64,000 nucleotides of DNA, taken from positions 3,574,846 through 3,638,845 of the forward strand of contig JARCOQ010000006.1 of the NCBI GenBank assembly GCA_029207755.1, given 5' to 3'. Source of the DNA: Chamaea fasciata (lineage: Eukaryota > Chordata > Aves > Passeriformes > Sylviidae). The translations under genes and the position numbers were made by a program. Under the pieces are notes generated by a model. The model was not told the origin of the DNA, searched no databases, and worked only from the letters and a program-made list of their open reading frames with translations. Below, piece after piece: positions 24,344 to 38,700 of this stretch (positions are counted from its first letter, which is position 1; each line of letters starts with the position of its first letter).

Positions 24344-25960
24344 AAACCTGTCGCATTCCAGTCTTTCTTCAGGGGAGCATGCACAAACTGGAGTAACATA
24401 AAGGAGAAGCTGATGTTTCAGGGTGACAAAAGCAAGGAAACACTGGAAATTGAGAACATGGGCTATTGTTTCTGAAACTGATTGTCAAACCCCTGCACGT
24501 TGTATACTTTGAGCTCTGCAGAAGCATCTGAGCTTCTGAGAGTTGACAAGAACAAGAAATGATCTCTGAACCTGTAGAGGATCCTAATGAGATTCAGGGC
24601 TCATTAATAACCTCTTTCAGTACCCTCTACCCTTATTTAAAAATTTCTTTGCTACGTCTGTGAATTGGATAGGAGTCACTGTATTTCACACAAAATCCTC
24701 CTTTTACTGTTGCCTCTTAGCTCTGTCCTGCCTTCTGCAAATTGTCATGGATGCTTTCAGCGCAAAAATGTGGGGTTTAGATTCCCACTGAAATTCGACA
24801 GCATTTCCACAGTTTAATTTACCACATTGTACTGAATTGGTATGAAATGGATCCAAATGTTCATGGGAATTACTGGACCCATAATGAAATTCTGCTGCCC
24901 TGTGGTCTCCAGCTCCAGCTTGTAAAGCAGCAGTACAATAAATCCTTAATTTCTCTGCAGAAATGAAGAGCAGCAGGAAAGAGGTGACAGGAGGCTGAAG
25001 TGTCCCCAGAAAGGATCAGCACACCAAGTGCGTCATGAGGCAAGAGAGTGCACAGAACACCCCTCAAGCTGATTTCTGAGGATGCTGTATACATGCTGAG
25101 ATTTAGGCAAAGTAAATCTTTATTAAATGAAATATAAGCATTTTAAACAGGCAGCTCAACCTTTGCCACATTTCTCTTCAGGAGAGCTCGCCTTAATCTT
25201 CTCCCTTCTCGGGTTCCTCAAAGACCATTCAAGACCAGCTGACATCAAGAGACATTTTGCCATGGACTTTTTTAGTCCTTGGATCTCCCTGGCTGCTCAT
25301 TTCCTGGATGGTGCTCCATCAATGATCTCCCACCAGTGCTCCTTCCATTCTCAGAAGCAGACCAGACCCTGGCTCACTCGATCAGTCATTCACTCACTTG
25401 TGCCATCAGGCAAGGGTGGCCTAGAAAATCATCTGTTGCCTTAGGTACAAGAAAATTACTGTTCCAGACATGGATATAGTGGAAAATTGGCTTTCATTTG
25501 CTAGTGACTTTAGTTTGCGCCAATATTTGCTTCACACTCAAGTTTTCTGAAATTAGAAAAAAATTGCCCTAAAAGCCCCTGAATAGAGTAGGAGAGCTCT
25601 GTGTTGACCTCAGGTAATTCAATATCTCTGGGGCACTTTCCTTTATCACAGATCACGAAGTACCAGTGGTGGATGTGGTATAAAAAATAAGCAGATAAAA
25701 ATTCTCCTCTACAATTAACTGTTAAGTCATTATATATTCAACAAAGTTTTTCTGAGATAAAGAGTTATATCCTTTAATCTCCTTTACATATATTTTCAGG
25801 CACCTGCAAAACCCCAGTCTGGAAGTTAATACCTCCAGTTTTTTCACATTGCATTTTTTTTGAAGTGAATTTTTCAGTATTCATGGGTATCTCTGTGTCT
25901 TGTGTGTCTTTTCCAGATAGGAACCTTGGTAATGAAATTTTAAAAAAATAAAATGAATGC
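24344..25960. other. noncoding stretch, no gene seen
   Basis: Unique DNA. An open frame of 105 codons at 25127-25444 (plus) overlaps another in a second register. Neither is recognisable. Confidence 0.6.
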
Positions 25961-26008
25961 ACAGGGACACACACATACACATATAAATATAGATATATAA
26001 ATATATAG
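25961..26008 (+). repeat. compound (CA)n-(TA)n microsatellite
   Basis: CACACACATACACATATAAA continuing into TATATAAATATATAG. A CA repeat grades into a TA repeat. Confidence 0.85.
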
Positions 26009-29000
26009 AAGAGCATGATTTTTTTCCTCTCTTATGTTCTTCCCAAACAGGACAAACCTATGCCTGTACATGTGTTTATATTTTTTTTTCACATAGTTGA
26101 CTTACTCATCAGCCAAGACTCAGCCTCTTCTCTGTTCAAACCTCCCTTTTTAGAGCTGCCACGTATTTGTGAATCATAATACAAAGTAGAGAAAGCAGGA
26201 GTGCTTATTTTACATTGAGATAAAATTCTGGGAAAAAAATTCACTTTAAATACTGAAGAGAATGAACAGCTGGTGCAACTTCATTAAACCAAGATGCCAT
26301 TTGCAAAGGAAGTCAGGTATTCTAGTAACTCTGTCCTGGTCATTAGCGGTTCACAACCATTAAAGGTTTTCTCCAGTTTCCAGATGTCAAGGCTGTCTCA
26401 TTAAGAACTGCAAGAGGAGAGTGCCTTGATTTTTCCTCTCAACAAGAAAAGTGACAGGCATGAAAGGCCATCTCCGAAAATGAATTTTCAATTAAAGGAA
26501 CTGTTGCCAAAGTTAAAACCTGTGGGGCAATCCAAAGCCATTCTCTATTTAGGACAACAAAAACTTTTATATTCCAATCTGTTTAACTTATCTAACAACA
26601 CTGCTCCTACCAAATTCTTGTTGAAATCAATGAAAATTTGACCAGATCCATCAAATATTTCCTCTATGATGTTAAGATTTGTTCTTCCAGCTCAGTGGGA
26701 CTCAGTATTCCAAGTAATCTGGTAGGAGGTTGTCAGTTTATCTTCAGTTTCCAGTGCCTTCTGTTTTCACCTTTTTTACTTTTGTTGCAGGAGAAACTGT
26801 CATTGCTGCCTTACATTTTATGCCAAGGAGAATGCGTTGGTCTAAAAAATTACAGAATTTCTTCAGTAATTTTTGAGCAGATTGTTGTGAAACAAGCCAT
26901 GAAACTCAGATCCTAGCTTACTGGAACACAGGGGAATTTACTCTTGGAAGCTTTCATTTAGCAATGTTTATTTTATTCCTCAAAGATAAGTGTTCTTTCG
27001 TCTTAGATGAAATATGTGATATGTCAACTGAGTCAAAGAAATGGAAACTCTTTTATTTAGCAGCTTTGAAAGGATAATGTTTTCCACAGCGTATTGTAAT
27101 ATTTATTTGGTTTATACTGTCTTTTCTCTCTTTTTTTAATAGATATAACATTCTTTTCAGGGAACTGGAACTGCAGTGTCACGCAGGTACAGGCACCTGT
27201 AGATCTAAATATTTTTTCTGATAAACATGAAGTTGTGACAAACCTTTATAAATCTGTGCCTTGAAATCAATGCTTTCTTGGCCTCCAGCACTGTTGTGGT
27301 TTGGTTTTGGTGTGGCGACTTTTATTGTTGTCCTTGGCTTTTTTGGGCTTTGCTCTGATGATAGATTACTTAAAGCATTCCTTCTTTATTCCAGGTTTTG
27401 ATGGCCTTGTTATTTTCTTTTCTGAACATAAGTTGGAATATTAAGTTAAACAAAATATAATCAAAGAAATCTTAGTGCGTCTAGTGAAAAGAAAATAAAA
27501 GTTTAAGATGAAATACGAAATTTTTAATGTGAACATCAGGAGAAATGACCTAGATAAGTTTAGTAGGTATCCAGATTATATTCAGATCTACCTTCTAACC
27601 TGACAAATGTATCATATGAGGAGCAAAACAGCACAGAAAAAGTTGTCAGTCACCCCAGATTCTTGATTCTTCAGGTGTTGGCCAGCTTCCAGCTCCTAAC
27701 TGAAAAGCTCAGGTCTGAATTTTTTCCTTAAAAGATGTGAGGTCACAGATTCAAAAGAAACAAGAAGATTTTCCTCCCGTAAAAGTCTGGGGGTGTCCTG
27801 TGCCTGCCTTGGGTCTTGTCAGGACTCTGGTGTCTCCTACGAGTCACAGAAGTGACTGTCAGGGTGCCAGGAGGAGAAGCTGACAAAAACATCACCACCA
27901 CCAGAATTTATCTGAATAGATCTGCATCAAACATGACAGCTTGGGTAAATCATCACATTTCAATGAAGAATGTTTTCTCTAGGAATTTTTTTTTTTTCAA
28001 GCCGGCTGTAATAAGGAACTTCTGCAAATAACAGGGTGCAAAGAAAAATGCTGAAATATGGTAGAAAAAGACTAAAAATCTGGAAGAGAATATTAGGAGG
28101 CTGTAGCAGAGGAGGGTAATTCGTGCCTTCAGTGGATGTGAACACGGATCATTGTGGTGTTTACACCAAGGTGGATATTTACACAAAGACACACACTTAT
28201 ACATGACACTTATACATTAAGCTGTTTCTTTATGTATATGCACACATGCAGATCTAGGTTTTAAAGTTCAGCACGTCTCTTCCCTCTTCCTTTCTACCCA
28301 ATCTTTACATGTGCTTTAAAATTTCAAACTATTAAAAGGCTTAGATGTTTCCGAAAAGAAAATTTGAGCAAAATATTTTCCATGTTGCAAAAAAGAAGTC
28401 ATTGAATGAAGTTTTATAGTGTGTGTTCTGAGTTCAGCTCATGAGGTCAGAGTGGCATTTCTGGCCTGGAAAACCACTGAAATTACCTGGCTAGCATTTC
28501 CCAAGCTAAATGATTAGAGGTTGGATATCTATCATATTGTTAAATTAATTGCCACTCTGAAATTCAAAGAAGTCACCAGAATAATTTTTACAATCATAGT
28601 GGACTCTTCAGCCTCATTGTAGAGCTGACAGTAAGGATTTTCCTCAATTAGTTTTCAAATAATTGAAGAGATGTGTATAGGTCAGATACAATAGAAAATT
28701 GAGAGAGAACAGAGGATGCTTTCAGAACATTACTGGACAATTTGGCAGTGATGTGTACTTAGAATTACACTGCTTACAGAAATTAGTTTCCCTGAAGAAT
28801 GCCAGGGTATGTATTTCAGACATTACTTATGACCTCAGATGAACAGACTTCATTTAACTACCCTACATTGTTGAAATCTGTGCTCAGAAGGATGTTGACT
28901 TGGAATGACCAAGTTGATAGCTTCTCATTTTGTTGGGTTTTTGGTCTGTTTGTTTGTTTTTTTTTTCACATAAATGTTCCTATAAAAAGCCATTCTAGAC

Positions 29001-29456
29001 AAAACTAACTCAAAATAATGCGGAGAAGAGCCATTTCAAATAGGCTTTGCCCCTTTGCCAGTCACCTCTTATTTTTCTTCCATAAAGGATAGTATTTGGA
29101 TAGATTTTTATTCATGATAAGTGAATAATAGACTAAAATCACAGCCAGAATTACAGTCATACAGCATTTTGGACACTGCTAAAATCAACATGGAGTTAAC
29201 AGAAATTTAATATAGCTTAAATACTTGTTCAAATATAGGTTCAAGACAGAGAGGCTGTAAACCATCTGATGGCAGTACCTAAAGGTGTAAGAGGAATAGT
29301 TTTAATTTGGCATATCATCAGCTACTCCAGCCGATGTACTTGCCGGTTTTCTTTCAAATCTTTAGAGATGTTTCCACACCAGTTTTCCCAAGATTTCTCT
29401 GTGTCCATTAGCTAAAGTAAAAACAAACACAACAGACAATTCTTCACGTGGAAGTA
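26009..29456. other. noncoding stretch, no gene seen
   Basis: A+T-rich unique DNA with T runs near 26080 and 27988. Open frames up to 92 codons, none recognised. Confidence 0.6.
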
Positions 29457-29534
29457 AGTTTACCAACACCTCTTAAACTCTGGAAAACAAGGGTTAGTTT
29501 ACCAACATCTCTTAAACTCTGGAAAACAAGGGTT
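29457..29534 (+). repeat. 39-bp tandem duplication, two copies
   Basis: 29457-29495 and 29496-29534 are directly adjacent and differ at one of 39 positions (AACACCTC versus AACATCTC). The unit begins AGTTTACCAACA and ends AACAAGGGTT. With 38/39 identity it is a recent local duplication or a two-copy minisatellite. Confidence 0.97.
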
Positions 29535-32500
29535 TGGGACAACTTCAGTAGGCTTCAGTTGGTCCTTATAAACACCTCATAGAACTGGTCATCATACACA
29601 ACTATAAAAAAATCGTAACATGACAGTATACAGTCCAATTTACTCTTGTGTATCCCAAAAGCTAAAAAGAGAAAGAAAAAAAATTCTGTGTGAGCCAGTG
29701 ACACCTTGGAGAGAAATCTGCTGCAATGAAAAGATACAGACAAGGGCACTCTATTTTTCTTGCAGTCATGGAGGTGTTCAGGGATTTAAGTTCTGTATCT
29801 TTCAATCAAGGTTTTCTTTTAGTACCATCCTTAAATTAAGTTTACAGCTGATGGAAGATGACGGGTTGTCAGACTGACGGTGACCTCTTGGTCCAAACAA
29901 GAGGTGTCAAGAGATGACAGCCTGGTCCCTGCCAGCCTTGCTGAGAGAGACAAAGTTGCCTCTTGTAAAATCTCACCTGCCTGTCCCACCACATGCTTAG
30001 GAATCACTTCTAAACCAATGTGGCTCAAAGGTAAATAAAAGGATCAGCAGGAATCTGTGTGGAAGCATGAAACAGCATTAAACATTCTCTGAGCAAAACT
30101 GGCAGGGATAACACAAACCAACTCAAAGTCTTCCATAGGTGGATCCAGGTGAATCCCTGTAAAACAAGAGCATATTAATATTTTTCTTTCCAACTGACAG
30201 CCTAGCTGAAATGTGGAAGAAGGAAGGAAAGAAATGAAAGCAGAAATTTATGAACAGCAAATGATTAGGAGGAAGAGAAATCCAGGAGGAGTTTGAAGAC
30301 ATGAAAACTGGCTTTTGCGAAAAACTTCACCTTGACACCGGTCTGGTGAACTAAATGGTAGACAGGCTTGCAAATTCTGTGCTAAGCCAAGTTAAGAAAT
30401 GCTCTTGTTCCCGTGGGAGTGGCTCTGCAGCAGACACTATCCACACCTTTCCAGGTCAAGCAGCTCCTACGCTGGGAATTTCACATCTAGCTTCATGGAA
30501 TCACCAATTCATGTTGGAAGAGCTTGAAGACGTATTTGAAAAGCACATCTGAGCTCTTGTCTTCTTTCTGGTCTCTGAGATTTTGCTGAGAAAAGTCCTT
30601 AATCTGGCCATTCAAAACCAAACCAAGCTGCTGTTTCTTTTACCACAGAACAATGGTAATAATAACTGATGTCATATTGTAGTAATCATCAATGTCCCAT
30701 TGCCTCTAAAACCCACAGGATTCAGAAGGCAGCAATTACTCTAGCTCTTTTGAGACTTTACTGGTAGTTCTAGGCAGCAGAAATATCCTTAAGGGAACAA
30801 AAATTCTGGCAGCTGAATAAGGATTATTTTAATTTGAGATGCCTCAAATCTGAGCATTTCTGATTTGTTCATGCTTATGTATTTTCATTCACGCATTTGT
30901 GCATGCCCTGCTGAGATTTAAAGAAGCAACACATGAATATGGAGTGCAAAGAAAATCCTCTGGAAGGAAATAAAAACACAAGTCTGCCCTGAAAAGGAGT
31001 ACTGGTTCAATTATACTTTACTATATTTTCGCAATTAATTGAACAAAAGCCAGTTCAAAGATTCAAACAGAAAGAGAATAAATTAGGTGCAGCCTCCATT
31101 GGATTATTAAATAGAAATTCCTGTGAGGCATTTCCATTAAAAAAAAATCACCCCAGGAGGCATCTTCTTGAGCTCAGCACCTCAGCATGTCTCCAGCACC
31201 TTCAAACAGGAAAGATTTATGACAACTTTTCAGCTAAAGCTTCTTTTAATTGACAGAATTCTGTTGCCACCCCTGAAGAATAGTTCTGTGAGCTTTAGGA
31301 CATGAGTGCAGTGACTGCTGCATATGGATTCTCTTCCAGCTTCCTGCAAAATTCTGCTCCAACATAATCCCTCAGAGCTGGCACCTGCCATTTCTCACTG
31401 TGAATTGGGCTATGGTGAGAGATTTTTAACTTTGGAACACAAGCTGCTTTTGTGAGTGTTTTGCATTTTCAGGTTGCCTTTTCCTGAGATTTTGGCTTCA
31501 TTACTGTTTGCTGCTTTCCTAACAAGAAAGCTTTGCTTAACTTCTAATGTCTCACATGGATGGCAGTTGAACACGTGAGAAAAAGAAAACCTTGGAAATC
31601 AGCATAGAAAACCTCAGCTTATAAAAACTGAAGATCTCAGTATTTCAAGTACGCTACTGACACTGAACACATCAGTGGTGGGCAGCACTACTGGGAGCAG
31701 CACAGCTGGGAAATCAATCCACTCATTCAGATACCTGCAAAACAATGAGGAATGCAATTGAAAATCATTCTCTCTCATGAGAAATTCTGACATTTCACTG
31801 ATCCATGTTTGAGAGGAAATTCTTGAAAATGCAAGAATGCTTAGAGAGGAAAAGGGCCTGTGGATCTGACCTGCAGCCTGAGATATACCAAAAAACATTG
31901 AACTTGGCACTAATCTATGCCCTCACAAGCAACTACCTCAGGACAGAAAATAAACAGAAAAAGTATGAAAAAGATAAGGACTTTATTATATTATCAGCAT
32001 TTCCTTTTTGATTTTATAAAACAGAAATTATTCAAAAGATCTTGAAGTATCAAATCAGATTCTAAATGATCTCTGGGTTTTGTAACAGAATAGATTATTG
32101 GTAAAAGATATGCTTCCAAAAACTATAGGGCTCAGTTCTACAAGTTTTAATAACTAGATGTTATGATGGGCATCAATACTGATTATTTTGGTGAATTAAA
32201 ACTTGGGGATGATTTTGTAGCAAACTTTCCAGAGAAAGCATTCTATCAAGCATGATACATCTTTTTTTGGTCATAAAATACAGGTCCCATTAAGTTTTGC
32301 ATCTTTTCTCTGTTAGGGTTTATCTCTAATGAGCTTATTAGTTGTGGTTCCCCTTACAGATGGCTTTAATCACAAGGCTGATGTTGTTCTTCTCTGGAAG
32401 CAGTGAAAGTCATACGTGTCAGATGCTTTTTTCTAGATCTTCATTAATTGAGCCACCCAGATTCTACAGTTCTGAAATAATTTTCAATCAAAATTTAAAA

Positions 32501-35500
32501 AAATTTTAAAAAAACCCAAAAACAAACAAACACAAAAGTAAACTTATGAGCTGACTAAAAATTACACTGGATTGTTCAAAATAAATAGACATGTTTACAT
32601 GTTTGGGGTAATTTGTAATTACTTAGACTAGAGTTTCTGTCATTTTTCTGTTAGATTGGTAACTGAGCTCCAGGATTTAATGTTCTTAACAGTCTAGTTT
32701 CTTAGTCTTTAAGCCTTTCATGGGTTTAAGAATGAAAGACGATAATTGTCCAATATGACTCATGATGAGTGAAGATCCGATGCCCCTTTTTCTAACAGAA
32801 TTTTGTACAAAAATTGTTATAATCTATGTATCTCAGTAGTTGTTTCTAAGAACTACATTTCAGAAAATTTCCATCAGAATCCAAACAGAATCCAAGAACT
32901 GGGGTTTTAACCCACAAGGTTTTAAGTAATCCAGATAAAGCCATGATGGATCCTGATGAAGAGTTACCAGGAGCTTCTGATATTTTCAAAATGAGTTCCA
33001 GGGATCCCTGTTTTCCTTCTGCTAAAACCAAATCCCTTACTGAAACTTCACAATTTAGCACCCTGTCCTCTTCCTGCTCATCCTTGTCCTACTGGTGATT
33101 GTGCTGCTGTGACAGCCTCAGAGTCTTGACTGAATCCACTCTTTACTGTTCGGCTCAGCTCAGTATCTCTTTTTGATTCCTTTGGTGTGGTCACAGAGTC
33201 ACGTCTGCCTAATCTTTACCAAAGCAATTAAATTATTTGTTCCAAAATTAAACTGGTTAAACATTTAATGAATTAACTATATTTAAGCGAGTTCAATAGC
33301 CCAGAGTGATGTAATTCCACACTCAAAATACCTCTGTTTCAGCTGCCTTCATGGCAACAAATTAGACCAAATGTAGGAAGCCACTGATTCTCCACAGTTA
33401 TAAAATCTCCTTTTTATCAGAAAGAAGTTTCCACAAATATGTCTATATTTAAAGTACTGGAAATTGTCATTTTTGTCACCTTTTGAGATGAAAGCAGACA
33501 TACAGGTTATCTACAATCAGTTATGTATTCACATTGAAAATGGCCCTGATCTGCAACTCATGTCTTGAAAGTGCCGCTGAAGTGAAAAGCAGAAAAATCC
33601 ATAACAAAGTTATTCGAGAGGGCTACAAAATACCTACTCATGTATGTATAGATACACAAACACATATATATATACAGACTATAAACAGAAGCACTTGCAA
33701 TAGTAAAAATGAGGTTTTACAACCTCTCAAAAAATGCTCACAGGTAAATAAACCTGGAAAGTGAGATGCATGAGAGTTTATTGCCTTCCAGAGTCTGGCT
33801 GTTACACTCAGGTACCGTTTAGTCCGCAGAAGATAAAGATAACTTCTCTTCCAATGTAGCAATTTTTCAAGAAGTTAGTTTGTCACTGAATTGAAGCACC
33901 AATATGGAAAGAAAAAAAGTGTTTTGGAAAAGTTTGTGTGACTCTCTAGACTTTTTTCCTTCGCATAAATTTATGCCAAACAACTAGGAGTAACAGATTC
34001 ACACCTAGTTTAAAAAAATCCATTGATTGGTAATACCCAGTGATCTGGTATTAAGGCATCAAGTTAAATCCTGAAGGCCATGTAATATTGCAAATTAAAT
34101 CAAAAATTTAATTAAATCAAAACTGAACAGCAATCAGTAGAACAGACTCTGCTGTGAGGTACATACTGAAATCCGATACATTACCAAACTCACTTTCCAG
34201 GAAATAAAGGTTAGTGAGATGTACTGCTTGTATTGCCTGCTCCTGGGATTAGTCACTTCCAGTGTGAATTTTGATGTTTCTCATAGATGCTCCCAGATGT
34301 TCCTCTTAATTTATGATTCAGGCACAGAGACCCCCTCCCACCTACCTTTGTTTCTTTGCTCTCCTGTACCATGGAAACAAGATATTACTGGATTTTGAGG
34401 GTCACATAGGAGTACAAAGCTTGCTTTGGATTTCTCTGGAGGTTACTGGGGCTTATGAGACACTGTAAAAGGCTCACATTTTTCTTTTGTAAGATTATGG
34501 GTTTAAAATGTAGATAGTGTCAATCTCATCTGACTAGGTTGTGTGTTTGGGAGGTGACTACGTTATTTTTATCCTAAACCATCTGTTAGACGGAAGTAAC
34601 AAAAAATTAACTCTATTTTTTTAAAAAAATAATTCATTTATATCAGGCACACTTAAGCCTTTCAACGCACATTTTGGTTCCACTTGTAGTTTTTCACTGC
34701 AGTAATCCTTTTTGGATCTATATGATTGATCACCCTATTATCACCCCACTTCAACAAGAGGCTGCCTGACAGACACCATATGTTGTTTAACCTAGATCTG
34801 GTGGTGTGTTGTTTAAAATCCTCTCTTGCTGCTTGTTTACTCATTTTTTTGTCACGTCTTTTCATTAGGTGATTTAGCTTTAAATGCGTCACAGTGTTTT
34901 CTCCTTCTCACAGCAATTTTGTAACCTTGTCACACCTTTTTTCACTCCCTACGTCTTTTCTGTTCTGTGTGTTACCTCAGTGAAAGCCTTTATCCTGAGC
35001 ACCTCTGCAAATGGCATCAGTGACCACTCATATATTAACAGTTTACTTTATTCCCCTAGTAGCACATTAACTTACAGAATTTTCTGCCAGCTATTTCAGG
35101 CCCTTGTGATTTTTTCCCCCTATTAAGAATTTTGGAAGGGGAAGGAGGATTTTACTGCAACTCATTTTGCCACGTAAAATTGTGCCTTTTTCCCACTTCT
35201 CAATTCTATTACCACCTGCAACTTTTCTGCATTTGGCTTTAGGGGATTGCCTCTCCACCATTCTGTGGATAATCATTTGCAAAGGTTTTTCTGATATTAT
35301 GTAAATACCATAATGAGAGAAAAAAAACCCATTCAACTAGAGCCGTTAAAAAGGCACATCCAAATAACACATTTATTCTAAAGATCTTAAATTGTTTTCC
35401 AAGGAGGATGCAGGCCTAAACACTGCAGGGATGTCATGGCTTAAATCCCTGAGGAGGAGTCAGCAGGAAGCACATCTGAAAGGGCTCAGGGGAAAGTGGC

Positions 35501-35616
35501 AAAGGAACTGAAAGTCTCTGGTATGTCTGACCACAGGTCCATGGGATTCAAGGCACCAGCAAAGTTGTGCTTATGCATAAGATACACCAACTGGACATAA
35601 CTCTTCCCAGAGATTT
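29535..35616. other. noncoding stretch, no gene seen
   Basis: Unique A+T-rich DNA. It includes an A/C-rich patch at about 32495-32540. Around 30500 a few words (catggaatcaccaattcatg, ttggaagagctt) resemble the antisense CR1 3' end, but too little matches to call it. Confidence 0.55.
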
Positions 35617-35748
35617 AAAAAAAAAAAAAAAAAACCCAAAACCAAAAAAAAAAAACAAAAAAAAAAAAAAAAAAAAAAAAACAAAACAAAAAAAAAAAAA
35701 CAAAACACAAAAACAAAAACAAAACCAAAACCATAAAAACCACACACA
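35617..35748 (+). repeat. A-rich low-complexity tract, about 130 bp
   Basis: Poly-A interrupted by single C or CC, ending as AAAAC-type units. The lysine- and phenylalanine-rich open frames on its two strands are artefacts. The 200 bp upstream (35400-35616) might be a retroposed transcript body, but I do not recognise it and see no flanking duplication. Confidence 0.92.
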
Positions 35749-38700
35749 GTGGCATGAAATGATGTTTTCTTTTTAATATGTGGTGCCTGAGGATGGTATC
35801 AAACTGCTTTCTTGCCTTCAGGAAAGCATTCTAAAATAAAGGAAGATACCTCAGGGGATTTTTTTTTTTTTCCAGAATCATAACCTGCACTCCTGTTTCA
35901 AAGCAAAAATTCTTTTAGGCAGTGGTCAGTACATATGGAAATCTATGAAGATGTTAATGCCCATGTTCTGCTTCTGTTTTGCACCAGTCAGCAATATCTT
36001 GACAAAGAGAGAATTACAGATATGCCAAGATGCTCATTTCAGCTTTATGTTTCTCACTGCAGTTCCCTTTTGTTCTAAAATATTCCATTTTAGCCATTCA
36101 TTTTCACAACGATTTCCTGTATTATCATATAGCAGTTTGTGCTGTTGAGCTATATTTGTTGTCTTTCTTCTGTATTCCCATTTTGCTTTCTGTCCTCAGA
36201 TCCAAGGGCTGAGTAGCGGGAGAAGCTGACAGAATTCATAATGGTAGACTGAACAGGAGACTGATACTAATGGAAATTCTTATTCTTCTCTGTGTCCAGA
36301 CACAGATTTTAAAAAGGTTATATGTTCCCTCAGTAGGAAAGCTCAGGAAGAAAGAAAAATATAAACACGGAGATTTAGGTGTCGGAGCAGAGAAGGAGAG
36401 AGGGCTATAAAGGAATGCAATATAAACCCCGAGTCAAATTCTAAAACAAGGCTTGTGTTTTACAGTGAAAAGAAAGTTGTACTTTATTCCAGCGCAGTCA
36501 TTGTGGTGAGTGATAAAGTGAGAGCATAATGTGCAATAATTTTAAATTATAATGAAAATTACCCAACAGTATCTCCACGCTTCAGTATCTTGGCTGTCAC
36601 AAACCAGTGAGAGGAATCATGATGTCTGCTTTTTTTTTAACCTAGTGTTGTGGAGGTTCTGCTTAACCTATCATTTACCAATGAAAATGTATCTGATTTT
36701 ATTCCTAAAGCTTTGAGAAGTGAAAATTATACCCTGTGTATTAAATTTAACTGAATGTAATATATAACAGTATATCAAATTTAATTGCTGTACTATTCCA
36801 TACAAGAAGTGACAAGATACTTCTTCAGCTGTGGAAAAGATAAAGTGTGATTGATGGCAGAAATTAATAATTGAGAAATGTAATTCATAGCAATAGATAC
36901 GATCTACTAAGCAGTTTTCAAAATGGTTAGGCAACGCTAATAAATGGGAAAAGTTTGGCACAGCTCTTGTTCGAGAAGCACAAGGTTTTGAGACAAATAA
37001 ATAAGTTCGAAGGCTTTAAGAGGCAAAGAGAGACAAGCTTCAGCACCTTTTTACACAGAACTCCTGTGTCCTCTGTGTGTATAAAGCAAAATGACAGAGC
37101 TGGGGAGTCCTCCGTGCTGAGGACTGTGAGTGCTTCAGCTCCAGGGCACAGCACCCACTTTGCAGCCCACTCCAACAGTACAGTAAAGGGGGATGAAAAA
37201 ATAGTTCTGAAACAGAGGTTTGTCAACTGAAGAATCCTGCTTTAAAGCCAGATTCCTGCCTGCCTGAACCACTTGAAAAGAAATGAGTCTTCAGTGTTTC
37301 CTGCTTGGTTTTTATGGCAGAGTCCAGTGCCAAAGGCACATGTTAAAACACCTGATCCTGATTCTGTTCCTTGCTGCAACCAGCCTCTCCCCCTGTTCTA
37401 GGAGCAGAGGGCCATGTCCCCTCTTCCTCATATGTGCTCAAGATCAAAAACTCCCATTTTTGCACAGGTAGTTGGGGCCATGCCCAGGAAGGGAGTGAAG
37501 AGAGCAAAGGAGGAGACTGGGACAGAGGCGTTGGGCAGCCACAGCAGCATTAGCTGTTGAAGTCTGGTTCTTGTGACGCTTAAATACAGTCTACTCATCA
37601 CTAGTCCCTTTTCTTTACACCTGGCTTGATGAACAAAAACATAAATGAAAAAATAGCTGTAAAGAAGCTAAAAAATGTGGTTATACCAAGTTACTTGGAT
37701 GTTTTGTGAATTGCCCTTTGGGCTGTATAAGAATTCAGATTTTAACTCTTTTACCCACATGAGTCAGGAAAAGAAAAGCTCTGCCTTTTTTTGCTTTCCC
37801 CAGCTGTGGGAGACCTTCATGTTTCTCTCCTGTGCAATCAACTGATGGAAGAGTGTCCACACTAAGGACTGGCTAAGGAGGTCAGAAAAGCAGCCACCCC
37901 CAGGCAGCCTTTCCTTCCTCCTATTCTAGTGACTCCTAGGCACTGTCTATACGATCAATAAAGCCCTTCCCATTGACAGCCACAGTAGTAAAGGGTTGTG
38001 CTGGATTCAGTGTGCAATGACTGTTTCCAGTTGTCATGACCAGCAGGACATTCAGCTTAGAATTTACCTATCGTGCATCAGTATCACAGCCACATGATTT
38101 CCATTATTCCCATGGAGATGATCCCTTGACCTCTGCTTCCTCCGCAGGCACATGCTGGGGCTCCTGCTCCCCTTAGCCTGGTGAGCTGTGACAAGCTGCT
38201 GACAGGGTCTCCTCCAGAGACCAAGCTGCAAGTGTGCAACCCACTTCCAGCATCACCTCCTTGTGTTAGTATTCTAAGATGAATGGTGTCAGAAATAAAA
38301 ATGTTTTATCTGCTGAATGAGCAAGGCAAGAGATGTACCCTGTACCAGACCCACATTCAGCAGGGCATCACTTTACAGGACAAATCTGTTTGATGTTGCC
38401 AAGCCACAAACTTGAAGGCAAGTGCTTGCTCCAGTGCCTGGAGCCTGGAGGAATGGTGTTTTCCATCTTTCAGGCAGTGTGTAGTTTGTGTTGGCATTGG
38501 ATAAGCTTTTTTTAAGTGAACATATTAGAGAAATCACTCAAGAACAGCTCGTCCTTTATAAACATCATAATGACTGAATATTTTCAACTGAGCGTGAATA
38601 AAATTTGAGATGCAGGTGCAGAGATTAGTAACTAAATTTGTGTTTTGAATTCAACATCAAGTGGATTATTTTTTTCCTAATGATCACTGTCACTGTTTAA

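Noticed and set aside
30490..30540. Possible antisense CR1 3' terminus
   Set aside because: Only two short words match, and the following sequence does not continue as CR1.
35400..35748. Possible processed pseudogene ending in a long A tract
   Set aside because: The upstream 200 bp matches no gene I recognise, has no AATAAA near the junction and shows no flanking target duplication.
35548..35776. Lysine-rich (plus) and phenylalanine-rich (minus) open frames
   Set aside because: They are translations of the A-rich tract.
36927..37230. Opposing open frames of 99 and 91 codons
   Set aside because: Mutually antisense, with no recognisable domain and no splice or promoter support.
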